A DNA stretch of 12,409 nt from Candidatus Bathyarchaeota archaeon (GTDB taxonomy: Archaea; Thermoproteota; Bathyarchaeia; 40CM-2-53-6; RBG-13-38-9), in the NCBI GenBank assembly GCA_018396565.1, contig JAGTQO010000029.1:1-12409 (forward strand), in the 5' to 3' direction. Under the pieces are notes generated by a model. It was not told the origin of the DNA. It did not search any database and was given only the letters and a program-made list of their open reading frames with translations. Below, piece by piece: positions 1 to 6,933 of the stretch. The number at the start of each line of letters is the position of its first letter. The stretch's first letter is position 1. The position numbers and the translations under genes were made by a program.

Positions 1-2225
1 ATCACCTGGGGGGGGACCACGTTATGTGATAGGAACGTCAGGTTGTTGTCTTCAATTATTTTCTTGATAATTCTATGCATATGTTCGTTACACGCCACAC
101 CGCCTGTGAAGCCCACTGCCGATACACCTTTAATTTCAGCAGCTTCCACAGCCAATTCTGCGAGGGATCTTGCGAGATACGATTCCGCAGAAAAGGCAAG
201 GTCTGCAATATTAAACCTCCTGAGGTTCTCATAAATTTCCTCAAGTAATTGACTTGTATTGATGATGAAGCTTTTTATTATTGGTTCGACCTGTAGAACA
301 TCTCTACCTTGGAAAGCAGTAGACTCAAGTTTCATAGCAGGCTCACCTTCATATGTTCTCTCGTAACATATTCCTAAAATCGATGAGACAGCATCTAGGA
401 CCCTCCCACAACTTGTTGTAACGGGAACTTTTCCAGATTGAAGTTGCTTTATAATTGTCTCCACCTCAATTGGACCGTGGGGGAGATAAGAAACCTTCTT
501 CATCAAAATATCTCGTATATCGACGCGGCCAAACAGCATTCCAGCAACCATCCTCAACGGATATTTCGCGGCGAGGTCTCCTCCAACCATCGGTTGCTCC
601 TGAAGATGACCGATCCTTTCGAAGGACTCTATATTAGAATACAACACCTCGCCACCCCATGCCTTCCCATCGGATCCATACCCATAACCGTCGCACACAA
701 TGCCCACAGCTTCATCCACACTATTTTCTACCATTAGTTTTGAGAGGTGGGCGTGATGGTGCTGCACCTGAATGAGCGGTACACCTAGCTGGTTACTCAT
801 ACGCCTGGCAAGATCTGTTGTGCTGAACCTAGGATGGAGATCGCAGGCTATGACTTCTGGATTTGACTTGGTCAGGGTTAACATGTGTACGATAGTCTCA
901 TCAAGATATCGTAATGTGTCGAGTGTCTCCACATCGCCTATATGCTGGGAGATGTAGGCCCGTTCACGGTTAATAATGCAACATGTTACATTTAGCTCGG
1001 CTCCAAGGGATAGGACACATGCATCTGAAGGTCTCTTCAATATTACCGGTGATGGTGCGTATCCCCTCGAACGTCTTATGAACAATTTTCTATTATCCAC
1101 GATCCTGAGTACCGAGTCGTCGCACCTCTGAACAATTTCACGGTTGTGCACTAAGAAATAATCAACTATACCAGCCAGTCTCTTGAATGCGTCACACTCA
1201 TCTATTGTTATAGGTTCGTTTGGCGGGTTTGCACTCGTCATGACTAATGCAGGCTCTCTTGTATAATCGAATATTAAGTAGTGTAAGCCGGTGTAGGGGA
1301 GCATCACACCCACGGTATGTAAACCAGGGGATATTATATCCGACAAATAATAGTTCTCACTCTTCCTCAGAAGGACGATCGGCCTCTGATATGACTCTAA
1401 AATCGCCGCCTCAAAATCGTTTACATATGCAAAGCTCCTTGTCGTCTCCAGGTCACGAGCCATGATCGCAAAAGGCTTCGACCTTCGATCTTTTGCAGTC
1501 CTAAGTCTCATCAATGGTTCGGAGTCTGTCGTAGAGCATACTAGGTGGAAACCACCGTTGCCCTTCACCGCCAATATGAAACCTTCATCGATTAAACGCC
1601 CCACCTCAGCTACAGGATCTACGCAATCTATGGCCTCTCCGCTCTTGCTGTCGACCAGATTCAATTCGGGACCACACAGCTGACAAGCATTTGTCTGAGA
1701 ATGAAAACGTCGGTCCGCAGGATTATGATACTCTTCATCGCATTCAGGACACATTTTGAAATGGGCCATACTTGTATTTTCCCTATCATACGGGACTTTT
1801 TGGATTATTGTATATCTGGGGCCGCAGTCGGTACAAGTTGTGAAGAAGTATCTATATCTGCGGTTTGTCGGATTTCTCATTTCAGATAGACATTGGCTAC
1901 ATATTGAGATGTCTGGTGGAATTATGGATCCCCTCTCACTCCCACCAATGGAACTATTCACAATCTCAAATTTTGAGTATGAGCCTTGGATGTTACGGTA
2001 TGTTACTTTGAGCTCAAATATTTCTGAGATGGGTGGCTTCTCTTCTTTGAGTTGTTGCAAAAAATTTTTTATATGTGAATCTTCACCTTCAACGATTATT
2101 TTCACACTAGCATCGTCTCTGTTCTGAACGTATCCGCAAAGTTTGTTAGCTATTGCTATTCTGTAGACGAATGGCCTGAAGCCTACTCCTTGGACTATAC
2201 CTTTTACCAGAATCTCCGCCTGCAA
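1..2225 (-). CDS. hypF: HypF carbamoyltransferase, [NiFe]-hydrogenase maturation (3' end cut by window edge)
   Basis: The frame is open on the minus strand from 2225 to the window edge (741 codons). HypF uses carbamoyl phosphate and ATP to carbamoylate the C-terminal Cys of HypE, the source of the cyanide ligands of [NiFe] hydrogenase. Visible domains in order: an acylphosphatase domain with GVGFRPF (Arg17) and Asn35; two zinc fingers, C109/C112-C131/C134 and C159/C162-C181/C184; a YrdC-like domain with KGNGGFH at 221-227; and a Kae1-like domain with HHHAH at 489-493, DGYGYGSDG at 512-520 and GFTGGVACN at 705-713. The start is TTG, because TAA lies directly before it in frame and the acylphosphatase fold begins at once. 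About 20 residues should lie beyond the edge. The frame seems to slip at a C8 run near the edge (see findings). No other hyp gene is in the window. Confidence 0.95.
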   Translation of the reverse strand, partial: MQAEILVKGIVQGVGFRPFVYRIAIANKLCGYVQNRDDASVKIIVEGEDSHIKNFLQQLKEEKPPISEIFELKVTYRNIQGSYSKFEIVNSSIGGSERGSIIPPDISICSQCLSEMRNPTNRRYRYFFTTCTDCGPRYTIIQKVPYDRENTSMAHFKMCPECDEEYHNPADRRFHSQTNACQLCGPELNLVDSKSGEAIDCVDPVAEVGRLIDEGFILAVKGNGGFHLVCSTTDSEPLMRLRTAKDRRSKPFAIMARDLETTRSFAYVNDFEAAILESYQRPIVLLRKSENYYLSDIISPGLHTVGVMLPYTGLHYLIFDYTREPALVMTSANPPNEPITIDECDAFKRLAGIVDYFLVHNREIVQRCDDSVLRIVDNRKLFIRRSRGYAPSPVILKRPSDACVLSLGAELNVTCCIINRERAYISQHIGDVETLDTLRYLDETIVHMLTLTKSNPEVIACDLHPRFSTTDLARRMSNQLGVPLIQVQHHHAHLSKLMVENSVDEAVGIVCDGYGYGSDGKAWGGEVLYSNIESFERIGHLQEQPMVGGDLAAKYPLRMVAGMLFGRVDIRDILMKKVSYLPHGPIEVETIIKQLQSGKVPVTTSCGRVLDAVSSILGICYERTYEGEPAMKLESTAFQGRDVLQVEPIIKSFIINTSQLLEEIYENLRRFNIADLAFSAESYLARSLAELAVEAAEIKGVSAVGFTGGVACNEHMHRIIKKIIEDNNLTFLSHNVVPPQV

Positions 2226-2273
2226 TTAAGTGTCATCTGGTTGAGCTCATACTTGAACGCATATCTCAACATA

Positions 2274-2281
2274 ATTTTAAA
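2274..2281 (-). promoter_or_regulatory. Putative TATA box for hypF
   Basis: The minus strand reads TTTAAAAT about 50 bases upstream of the TTG start. Initiation about 26 bases downstream would leave a leader of roughly 25 bases. A second TTTAAATC lies at 2284-2291. Both fall in the 75-base gap after the subunit E stop, so hypF probably has its own promoter although it reads in the same direction. This rests on motif and spacing only. Confidence 0.4.
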
Positions 2282-2300
2282 TGGATTTAAAGCATCTTTT

Positions 2301-2738
2301 CTAAGAAAAGAGCAACATATTTACTTTAGGTTCCAGTCTTTCCCTCTCGCGCCTGATAACTGAGGATAGGGTGTTGTCGACCCTTGTCTTCCCATCTGAC
2401 GATTGGATGATGACCCCTCCAGCCGCTTCAATCGTCTTCTCAGATTTTACGAGGGTTGTCTCGGTACCAAGTCTCGAGCTTACTCTGCCCGCAATTTCCT
2501 CTAGTGGAAGCCTTAGCCTTGAGTCATCTTTATTGAATAGAACCTCAAGTCTTCCTCCACCGGCAGCCACAGCAGCTTCTTCGACGAGTCTCTCCAACAT
2601 TTTCAAATACTTATCATCATTCCTTATTGAACGAATGTTCTCCTCAACCACCTGGAAGACCTTATCCACCATCTTCCTCTTCTCAGAGAGAATTCTCCAT
2701 CTTGCCCTGATACTTGCCTCTACTGACTGCCGCCTCAC
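2301..2738 (-). CDS. atpE: A-type ATP synthase subunit E (peripheral stalk), N-terminus uncertain
   Basis: Subunit E forms the peripheral stalk that ties the catalytic head to the membrane part of the A-type ATP synthase. The C-terminal half has the family pattern: an AAGGVIIQSSDGKTRVDNTL segment followed by a charged helix ending LEPKVNMLLFS. The GTG at 2738 is the only ordinary start and is preceded by purine-rich AGGAGGCGGAGGG, a strong ribosome-binding sequence. It gives 145 residues, shorter than the roughly 180-200 usual for the family. The frame stays open upstream to 2846 and encodes a charged, Glu/Lys-rich helix typical of the E N-terminus, but that stretch has no ATG, GTG or TTG. 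Either the stalk helix is lost here, or translation begins at an unusual codon or by frameshift from the overlapping subunit C gene. Confidence 0.85.
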   Translation of the reverse strand: MRRQSVEASIRARWRILSEKRKMVDKVFQVVEENIRSIRNDDKYLKMLERLVEEAAVAAGGGRLEVLFNKDDSRLRLPLEEIAGRVSSRLGTETTLVKSEKTIEAAGGVIIQSSDGKTRVDNTLSSVIRRERERLEPKVNMLLFS

Positions 2739-2846
2739 TAGACCCTCCGCCTCCTGCTCAGCCTTTCTAATTATTTCTCTGCACTCTCTCTCAGCCTTCT
2801 CAGTGACCTGCCTTTGGATCTCTTCAACATATTCGAAACATATTCC
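2739..2846 (-). other. Open upstream extension of subunit E without a standard start codon
   Basis: Read in the atpE frame, this stretch gives a continuous helix-like segment (for example VEEIQRQVTEKAERE) rich in Glu, Lys and Arg. That is the composition of the N-terminal coiled-coil helix of A/V-ATPase subunit E. A TGA at 2847-2849 closes the frame upstream. No ATG, GTG or TTG is available in frame. Positions 2771-2846 also encode the last 25 codons of the short subunit C gene in another frame. The coding character is an inference from family resemblance. Confidence 0.6.
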
Positions 2847-3244
2847 TCAGTATATCTTCCGATAAAGGTTACTAGATGCATGATCTCTTCAGGAGGGACG
2901 CCTTCGTACATTAGGCGAATAATGGTCTTGAGGGTGGAGGATTCATGGCGGGCATATGTCAACTCCAAGATGTTCCTCGCCTCATTTGTCAACCTGAGCC
3001 TGAGCATCTCCTCCAAATTCTGGTAGTAACTCCTGAATACTGCCCGGTCAACTTCGCCCAGAGCTAAACTCTTTCCGGAATATCCTGAGAAGTATTTTGA
3101 GTAGGCTGTGCTCCCTAGACATCTGAGAACATCCTCTTCATCCTTTGCCTTCAATAATGTCTCATAGTCGTCCACCCTCAGTAGGAAGGATCTTAGGGCC
3201 CTAACGTAGGCTGTTGAGTAGGCATAATCATTCGCAGTCTTCAA
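2771..3244 (-). CDS. atpC: A-type ATP synthase subunit C (AC39 family), half-length
   Basis: Subunit C is the funnel-shaped connector between the central rotor shaft and the membrane c-ring. The N-terminal family features are clear: ANDYAYSTAYVRALRSFLL, then DDYETLLKAK, a charged DEEDVLRCLGSTAYSKYF segment, and a later SSTLKTIIRLMYEGV corresponding to the conserved Asn/Arg helix. The protein stops at 157 residues, whereas family members are about 330-390, so the second half is missing. The start is TTG at 3244, with an in-frame TAA two codons upstream. Its last 25 codons overlap the upstream part of the subunit E frame. A full-length AC39 paralogue lies on the opposite strand at 3754-4752. 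Possible readings are a truncated relic, a deliberately short form, or one part of a frameshifted C-E fusion. Confidence 0.8.
   Translation of the reverse strand: MKTANDYAYSTAYVRALRSFLLRVDDYETLLKAKDEEDVLRCLGSTAYSKYFSGYSGKSLALGEVDRAVFRSYYQNLEEMLRLRLTNEARNILELTYARHESSTLKTIIRLMYEGVPPEEIMHLVTFIGRYTEEYVSNMLKRSKGRSLRRLRESAEK
2826..2845 (-). repeat. 9-bp direct repeat, 11-bp offset, at the C/E frame junction
   Basis: The minus strand carries GAATATGTT twice, at 2845-2837 and 2834-2826, separated by TC. The first copy reads E-Y-V in the subunit C frame; the second reads E-Y-V in the subunit E frame. Since 11 is not a multiple of three, the extra unit moves the reading from one frame to the other. 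Without it, C and E would form one open frame of about 310 codons. Confidence 0.75.
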
Positions 3245-3526
3245 AGATTATCTCATCGCCCCTAGGATTCACTTCCATTTTTATGAACCATCACTTATGT
3301 GAGTTATAACTGATTGATAAACCTCATTATACTGATGAGACCCTATAGACCCCCTTCAGGCTATAGTATCATTAAGCATTCCTCAGCCCAGATTGAAGTG
3401 AAAAATACGAAAGGAGTAGATCAACCCTTACCATACGTTGCCCAACTCCGATTTGATCTGATGTAAACAAGACTTAATGAGATACGGGTGGGTTAACATT
3501 CTTAAGTTAGGATCAGTAAATGATCG
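3245..3526. other. Divergent intergenic region between the two AC39 loci
   Basis: These 282 bases separate the two divergently read ATPase-related pairs and must hold both promoters. A CATAAAAA element at 3278-3285 could serve the minus strand. A weak CTTAAG-type element near 3500 could serve the plus-strand gene at 3527 as an almost leaderless transcript. I see no tRNA pattern, strong hairpin or convincing ORF here. Confidence 0.5.
3278..3285 (-). promoter_or_regulatory. Possible TATA box for the short C/E pair
   Basis: The minus strand reads CATAAAAA about 34 bases upstream of the TTG at 3244. Initiation about 26 bases downstream would leave a leader of around 10 bases, consistent with near-leaderless archaeal transcripts. 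No transcript data are available, so this is a weak call. Confidence 0.3.
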
Positions 3527-3751
3527 ATGGTTGAATTGAGCCGTCAACCAGAGGTAGGTAAGGCCTTCTGGTATCTAGGGGTTACTACCACTATACCTTT
3601 GATGGCCTTCGCAGGCTACATGATTGGAAGGCAGTATGATAAGGAGATTCTTGGAGCCCTTGCAGGAACATTGCTGGGAACTGTACTCGTTTGGCTAGAT
3701 ATGTTAAAGCTAGGAGGAATAATTGGAAGAGGAAAGAGGCGAGGTAAGTAA
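3527..3751 (+). CDS. Small two-helix membrane protein, AtpZ/AtpI-like
   Basis: This 74-residue protein has two predicted membrane helices: roughly residues 14-33 (WYLGVTTTIPLMAFAGYMIG) and 41-60 (EILGALAGTLLGTVLVWLDM). A short polar turn with RQYDKE lies between them, and the C-terminus is basic (RGKRRGK). The Gly-rich first helix, Asp after the first helix, and second helix running into a Leu/Lys-containing end resemble the AtpZ/AtpI family (ATPase_gene1), which in bacteria assists c-ring assembly or stability. Its stop lies 2 bases before the GTG of the AC39 gene, so the two are almost certainly cotranscribed. That linkage supports an ATPase-related role. Family membership rests on pattern only, because such short proteins are easily mimicked. 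Confidence 0.6.
   Translation: MVELSRQPEVGKAFWYLGVTTTIPLMAFAGYMIGRQYDKEILGALAGTLLGTVLVWLDMLKLGGIIGRGKRRGK
3741..3745 (+). promoter_or_regulatory. Ribosome binding site for the AC39-like gene
   Basis: GAGGT lies 8 bases before the GTG at 3754, inside the last codons of the upstream gene. It supports GTG as the start and suggests translational coupling of the pair. Confidence 0.6.
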
Positions 3752-3753
3752 TC

Positions 3754-4752
3754 GTGTCATTCAGCCCCTCAGGTTATGAGTATGTCAACGCAATGGTTAG
3801 GGGTCAGGTTGGAAAACTTCTTGAAATTCAAGATTATGAAGCTATGTTGGGATGTTCTCGGCCGAGAGATATCAAAAAGGTTCTCAGGAAAACTCCCTAC
3901 AGCGAACCTGCCTCAGCTCAGCCAGATGATTTCTCGAGCATAATGAGTGCGTTGACATATACAGTTGGTAAGGAAGTAGGTTCAATCATAGGTGCAAGCC
4001 CTGAGTCGGTAAAACCTCTGCTTGAAGGTTATATTCTTCTACTGGAGTCAAGGAACATTGTGAATTCTATCAGGGTTGAGGTAGGTGACAACCCAACTTT
4101 CGCTGAAGCAGGTATAATCCCCCTGACCACACTTAAGGATTCGGATCTAAAGAGTCAACTGGAAGCGCTAGTAGAGTGGGATGTTAAAAAAGTTATTCAA
4201 GAATTGAAGGGTCAGGTAGCGATTTATAATTGTACCGCTCCACTACTGACGCTGATTCACCATTGCGGTAAAATGCTCCTAAACAAAATCCTTGAAATAC
4301 CTGCCAAGGAGAAAACATCAATGGTTAAACTCGTAGAATCTATCATATGCTCGGTTGACATAGAAATTCTTTTGAAAGGCACCTTATACGGTGTAAATTT
4401 TTCGGAGATACAGAGTTGGCTTTCTAACCACAATAAATTGGAGTGTATGGAGCCAACTTATTGTAAAGATATTGAGAGTTTGCTTGTAATGTTGAGGAGC
4501 AAACGCCACGGGATTTGCTTACCGACGAGACCAGATAACCAGTTTGAAACCATTCTTGAAAGATTTCCATACTGTACACTGGCAAATGATGCTCGGTCGA
4601 CGATGTCAGGATATCCTTTTAGAACATCGACAGTTGCAGCTGGCATCTCCTTGAAATTTGTTGAGGGAAGGAATCTTAGACTTGCTGTTATGGGTGCCTC
4701 AGGAAAGATTGACAGAAGAGTAGCTTTGAAATTGATGGTGATTCCCAGATAG
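3754..4752 (+). CDS. Divergent full-length AC39-family protein (A-ATPase subunit C-like)
   Basis: This 332-residue protein starts at GTG behind GAGGT. The N-terminus (GYEYVNAMVRGQVGKLLEIQDYEAML) matches the conserved opening of subunit C, followed by a KKVLRKTPYSEP segment equivalent to the 'L..T.Y' helix. Later come a LLESRNIVNSIR helix, IIPLTTL, VEWDVKKVIQELKG, and a C-terminal FVEGRNLRLAVMGASGKI helix, so all three AC39 subdomains appear to be present. No membrane segment is obvious. It is much more divergent than the short C protein encoded divergently, and it is paired with an AtpZ-like membrane protein rather than with A, B, D or E. It could be the working connector subunit of this organism, or a paralogue with a separate job. 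I infer AC39 membership from pattern, not from alignment. Confidence 0.7.
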   Translation: MSFSPSGYEYVNAMVRGQVGKLLEIQDYEAMLGCSRPRDIKKVLRKTPYSEPASAQPDDFSSIMSALTYTVGKEVGSIIGASPESVKPLLEGYILLLESRNIVNSIRVEVGDNPTFAEAGIIPLTTLKDSDLKSQLEALVEWDVKKVIQELKGQVAIYNCTAPLLTLIHHCGKMLLNKILEIPAKEKTSMVKLVESIICSVDIEILLKGTLYGVNFSEIQSWLSNHNKLECMEPTYCKDIESLLVMLRSKRHGICLPTRPDNQFETILERFPYCTLANDARSTMSGYPFRTSTVAAGISLKFVEGRNLRLAVMGASGKIDRRVALKLMVIPR

Positions 4753-4795
4753 CCTCACACATGCCTTTAACTGGCCTAATATGTTTAATCGGCCG

Positions 4796-4849
4796 TTCCC
4801 AATAGTATATACCATAAATGTTATGAAATCAATGTTTTTATGATGGGAA
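4796..4849. promoter_or_regulatory. Nested inverted repeats upstream of the regulator gene, candidate operator
   Basis: TTCCCA (4796-4801) pairs with TGGGAA (4844-4849), and CATAAA (4813-4818) pairs with TTTATG (4837-4842), giving two nested 6-bp inverted arms. The inner right arm overlaps a T-rich element at 4835-4842 that could be the TATA region, about 40 bases before the ATG at 4877. A dyad over the promoter of a DNA-binding regulator suggests autoregulation, which is an inference. Confidence 0.4.
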
Positions 4850-4876
4850 TAGAATTATCTCCGACATCGATTAGCC

Positions 4877-6007
4877 ATGCTTGTTACAAATAAAGATGAT
4901 TCTTTAGCAAGTATGCTAAGTGATGAGTTGAATCTGCGTCTATTGAAGAGGTTATGCACAGGGAACGGCCTCAGCATAAACCTGAGCTACCTTTCCAGAC
5001 ATCTCAGAAAACATAGAAACACAATAAGGGAAAGAGTGAGAGAGTTGACTAGAAACGAAGTCATCGACAGACCAGTCTTCCCTTTCCTTGCACTATTCAA
5101 GGAGTGTCCAATACTGGTAGCGGTCTATGCAGACCTTCCCGACGATGAGAAGGTGCAGGATTGGCTTAGAACAGACAATAACATATTTGCGGCTTTCAGG
5201 GTAAGGGAGGGGGAGTATAATATGATGCTTTTTGAACTGCACAAGAGCTTGTGGAGCTACCATACTTGGAGAGAGGCGATAGTCAGGGAAGGGAAGATAC
5301 CTGGAAGAGGAGAGCGTGTGCCTTCAACAGCATTATACTTGTCGAATGAGCTCATAGAGAAGTATGAGCCTCAAGCACCTGTCCAGCTTATAACGGAAGG
5401 TTTCAAGAACGGTCAGATTAGAGAGATAAATGGTGTGGAGCTCGATGACCTAACATTAGATATACTAACACACCTAGTCAACGGCGAAGGCATATCTGTG
5501 AATGAGAACCTTATTGCGAAAGAGTTGGGAGTTCACAGAAGGACTGTGAGTGAAAGGGTTAGGAAACTCATAGATGCAGGTGTTATAATGGGACCTGTAT
5601 GTAGATTCCCATCATTCTTCGTCCCTCCAAACTTCCTCCTAATATTCTCACTCATAGAGCTCAGGAGAGACTATGAGAAGTTCATACGAGAGATACACTC
5701 AGACCCACATGTCAGTCTGGCATATAGAATCAGTGAAGGAAGGTATAATGTGCTACTCTTTGAAGCACATCTCAACCTAGAGAATTATTTAAAATGGGAA
5801 TCCTCATACAGCGCAAAATTTCCAAACTGTTTTGGCTCAATAAAGAACACGTATCTGTCGCCGAGAATGACCATATCAATAGATCAGCAGAAAGTATCAT
5901 TGAGCATAATAGAGGAGAAGCTGAGGACGCTCGAGAAGACAAAGTCGGAGAAGCGGAGAAGTAAAGTTTATCTTAAGAGTCTCAACAGAAAGAGATGGCA
6001 ACGATGA
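4877..6007 (+). CDS. Regulator with two tandem winged-helix plus ligand-domain modules
   Basis: The 376-residue protein contains two copies of one module, roughly residues 17-155 and 191-330. Each begins with a winged helix: RNTIRERVRELTRNEVIDRP at 47-66 and RRTVSERVRKLIDAGVIMGP at 221-240. Each continues into an alpha/beta segment with a shared signature: FRVREGEYNMMLFELH at 107-122 and YRISEGRYNVLLFEAH at 283-298. The layout recalls an Lrp/AsnC protein (helix-turn-helix plus sensory domain) duplicated head to tail within one chain, so a single polypeptide could act like a dimer. The last 40 residues are strongly basic and may add DNA contacts. ATG is the first start, with a short leader. 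Nested inverted repeats lie just upstream. The ligand and targets are unknown, and neighbouring genes give no firm clue. Confidence 0.75.
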   Translation: MLVTNKDDSLASMLSDELNLRLLKRLCTGNGLSINLSYLSRHLRKHRNTIRERVRELTRNEVIDRPVFPFLALFKECPILVAVYADLPDDEKVQDWLRTDNNIFAAFRVREGEYNMMLFELHKSLWSYHTWREAIVREGKIPGRGERVPSTALYLSNELIEKYEPQAPVQLITEGFKNGQIREINGVELDDLTLDILTHLVNGEGISVNENLIAKELGVHRRTVSERVRKLIDAGVIMGPVCRFPSFFVPPNFLLIFSLIELRRDYEKFIREIHSDPHVSLAYRISEGRYNVLLFEAHLNLENYLKWESSYSAKFPNCFGSIKNTYLSPRMTISIDQQKVSLSIIEEKLRTLEKTKSEKRRSKVYLKSLNRKRWQR

Positions 6008-6216
6008 AGACTCAGAGTTAACATGAACCTGTAATGAATTGAAGGCATTATGCTGAGTTGCCCTTAACATTGACAGGGATCTGCATAGAAGTTCGCCCCT
6101 CTAGTGTGTCTAACCGTTATGTGGGGGGTTAGAATCTAGAAGGAATCCCTCCTGAAGTCTACTCGTAAGTACGTTAATTCAATGGCTAAACCATGTTTAA
6201 GGTTAACTAGAGGCGT
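6008..6216. other. Convergent intergenic region containing one strong hairpin
   Basis: This 209-base gap lies between the regulator (plus) and the comB-type gene (minus), so it should hold two 3' ends. The only clear structure is the hairpin at 6100-6140. There is no tRNA T-loop pattern, no T-run suggesting termination and no convincing ORF. Confidence 0.5.
6100..6140. repeat. Two-part inverted repeat (hairpin) in the convergent gap
   Basis: TCTAACC (6109-6115) and GGTTAGA (6127-6133) form a perfect 7-bp stem around an 11-base loop. TCTAG (6100-6104) and CTAGA (6136-6140) add an outer 5-bp stem across a small internal loop. It lies between two convergent genes, so it could act at a 3' end or be a small structured RNA. 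No T-run follows on either strand. Confidence 0.55.
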
Positions 6217-6933
6217 CTATATTTGTAACCTTACTATTTCGGCCCTCCTTAAGAAAGGTACTGTGCTGTAAATGTCCCTCCGCAGGCATAAAGACACATC
6301 TTCACCATATCCTATGCTCTCCAAATATTTTGCATGCCAACTTCTCCTAACAATATCCTCTAATCGATCCTCAGCAGATGCCCATGCCAGTCTGGATGCT
6401 GCAGCCTTATCATCCACATGAAGGTCTGGACCTAGATTTGACACTAAGAGACCGGCGCATAGGAAATCCTCAAGGAAAAACATCCCATTTCGACTTGCCA
6501 ATACCAAAGATATTCCTCCTTCATTCTTCAAAAGCCTGGAGGCAGCCGCTGTAATGGCTTTCGCATTTAGAAATGAACCTATGAGAATCCATCTGGCTCC
6601 CATAGCATATTGCAGAGCCATGGTTCCATTTGTCGTAGTGATCACTACCCGTTTACCCTCAAGATAGGCATTTTCAAATTCTCTCGGTGAGTTGCCGATA
6701 TGGAAACTTTTCGGCTTGAATCCACGCCTCTCGCCAGCTAATATCAGATCTGGGTCTCTCCTATAGAGGCTTCTAGCCTCTTTCAAAGTCTTGACAGGTA
6801 TGAAAGCCTCGATGCCGTGACTTAAACCAGTTACAACTGAGGAGCTGAACCTAAGTGTGTCGATTATAATGACTATATCGCCTCTCAGCTTTGCCCTATA
6901 AGCAAACCTATAGCTTGTCTCCAGATGTATCAT
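6217..6933 (-). CDS. comB: ComB-family 2-phosphosulfolactate phosphatase
   Basis: ComB removes phosphate from 2-phosphosulfolactate, the second step of coenzyme M synthesis from phosphoenolpyruvate and sulfite. From the ATG at 6933 the protein has 238 residues, the usual family length. Family motifs appear in order: VIIIDTLRFSSSV at 21-33, LAGER at 65-69, GNSP at 80-83, TTNGT at 100-104, an Asn after the GSFL strand at 123, and EDFLCAG at 155-161. The frame is open upstream to an earlier start at 7050, but that would overlap the tes-like gene and add a basic, non-conserved 39 residues. AAGG just before the 6933 ATG also fits. It lies 61 bases after the tes-like stop on the same strand and may be cotranscribed. 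The family also occurs outside methanogens, so coenzyme M synthesis is not proven. Confidence 0.88.
   Translation of the reverse strand: MIHLETSYRFAYRAKLRGDIVIIIDTLRFSSSVVTGLSHGIEAFIPVKTLKEARSLYRRDPDLILAGERRGFKPKSFHIGNSPREFENAYLEGKRVVITTTNGTMALQYAMGARWILIGSFLNAKAITAAASRLLKNEGGISLVLASRNGMFFLEDFLCAGLLVSNLGPDLHVDDKAAASRLAWASAEDRLEDIVRRSWHAKYLESIGYGEDVSLCLRRDIYSTVPFLRRAEIVRLQI

Noticed and set aside
283..291. GGTTCGACC, like a tRNA T-loop
   Set aside because: It lies inside hypF coding sequence, with no acceptor or anticodon stem around it.
1756..2127. 123-codon plus-strand ORF, and several shorter ones within 43-1889
   Set aside because: All lie opposite the continuous hypF frame, which has conserved motifs throughout.
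2371..2865. 164-codon plus-strand ORF opposite subunit E and the end of subunit C
   Set aside because: It is an antisense shadow: Ser/Leu-rich with no family pattern, whereas the minus strand encodes recognisable ATPase subunits.
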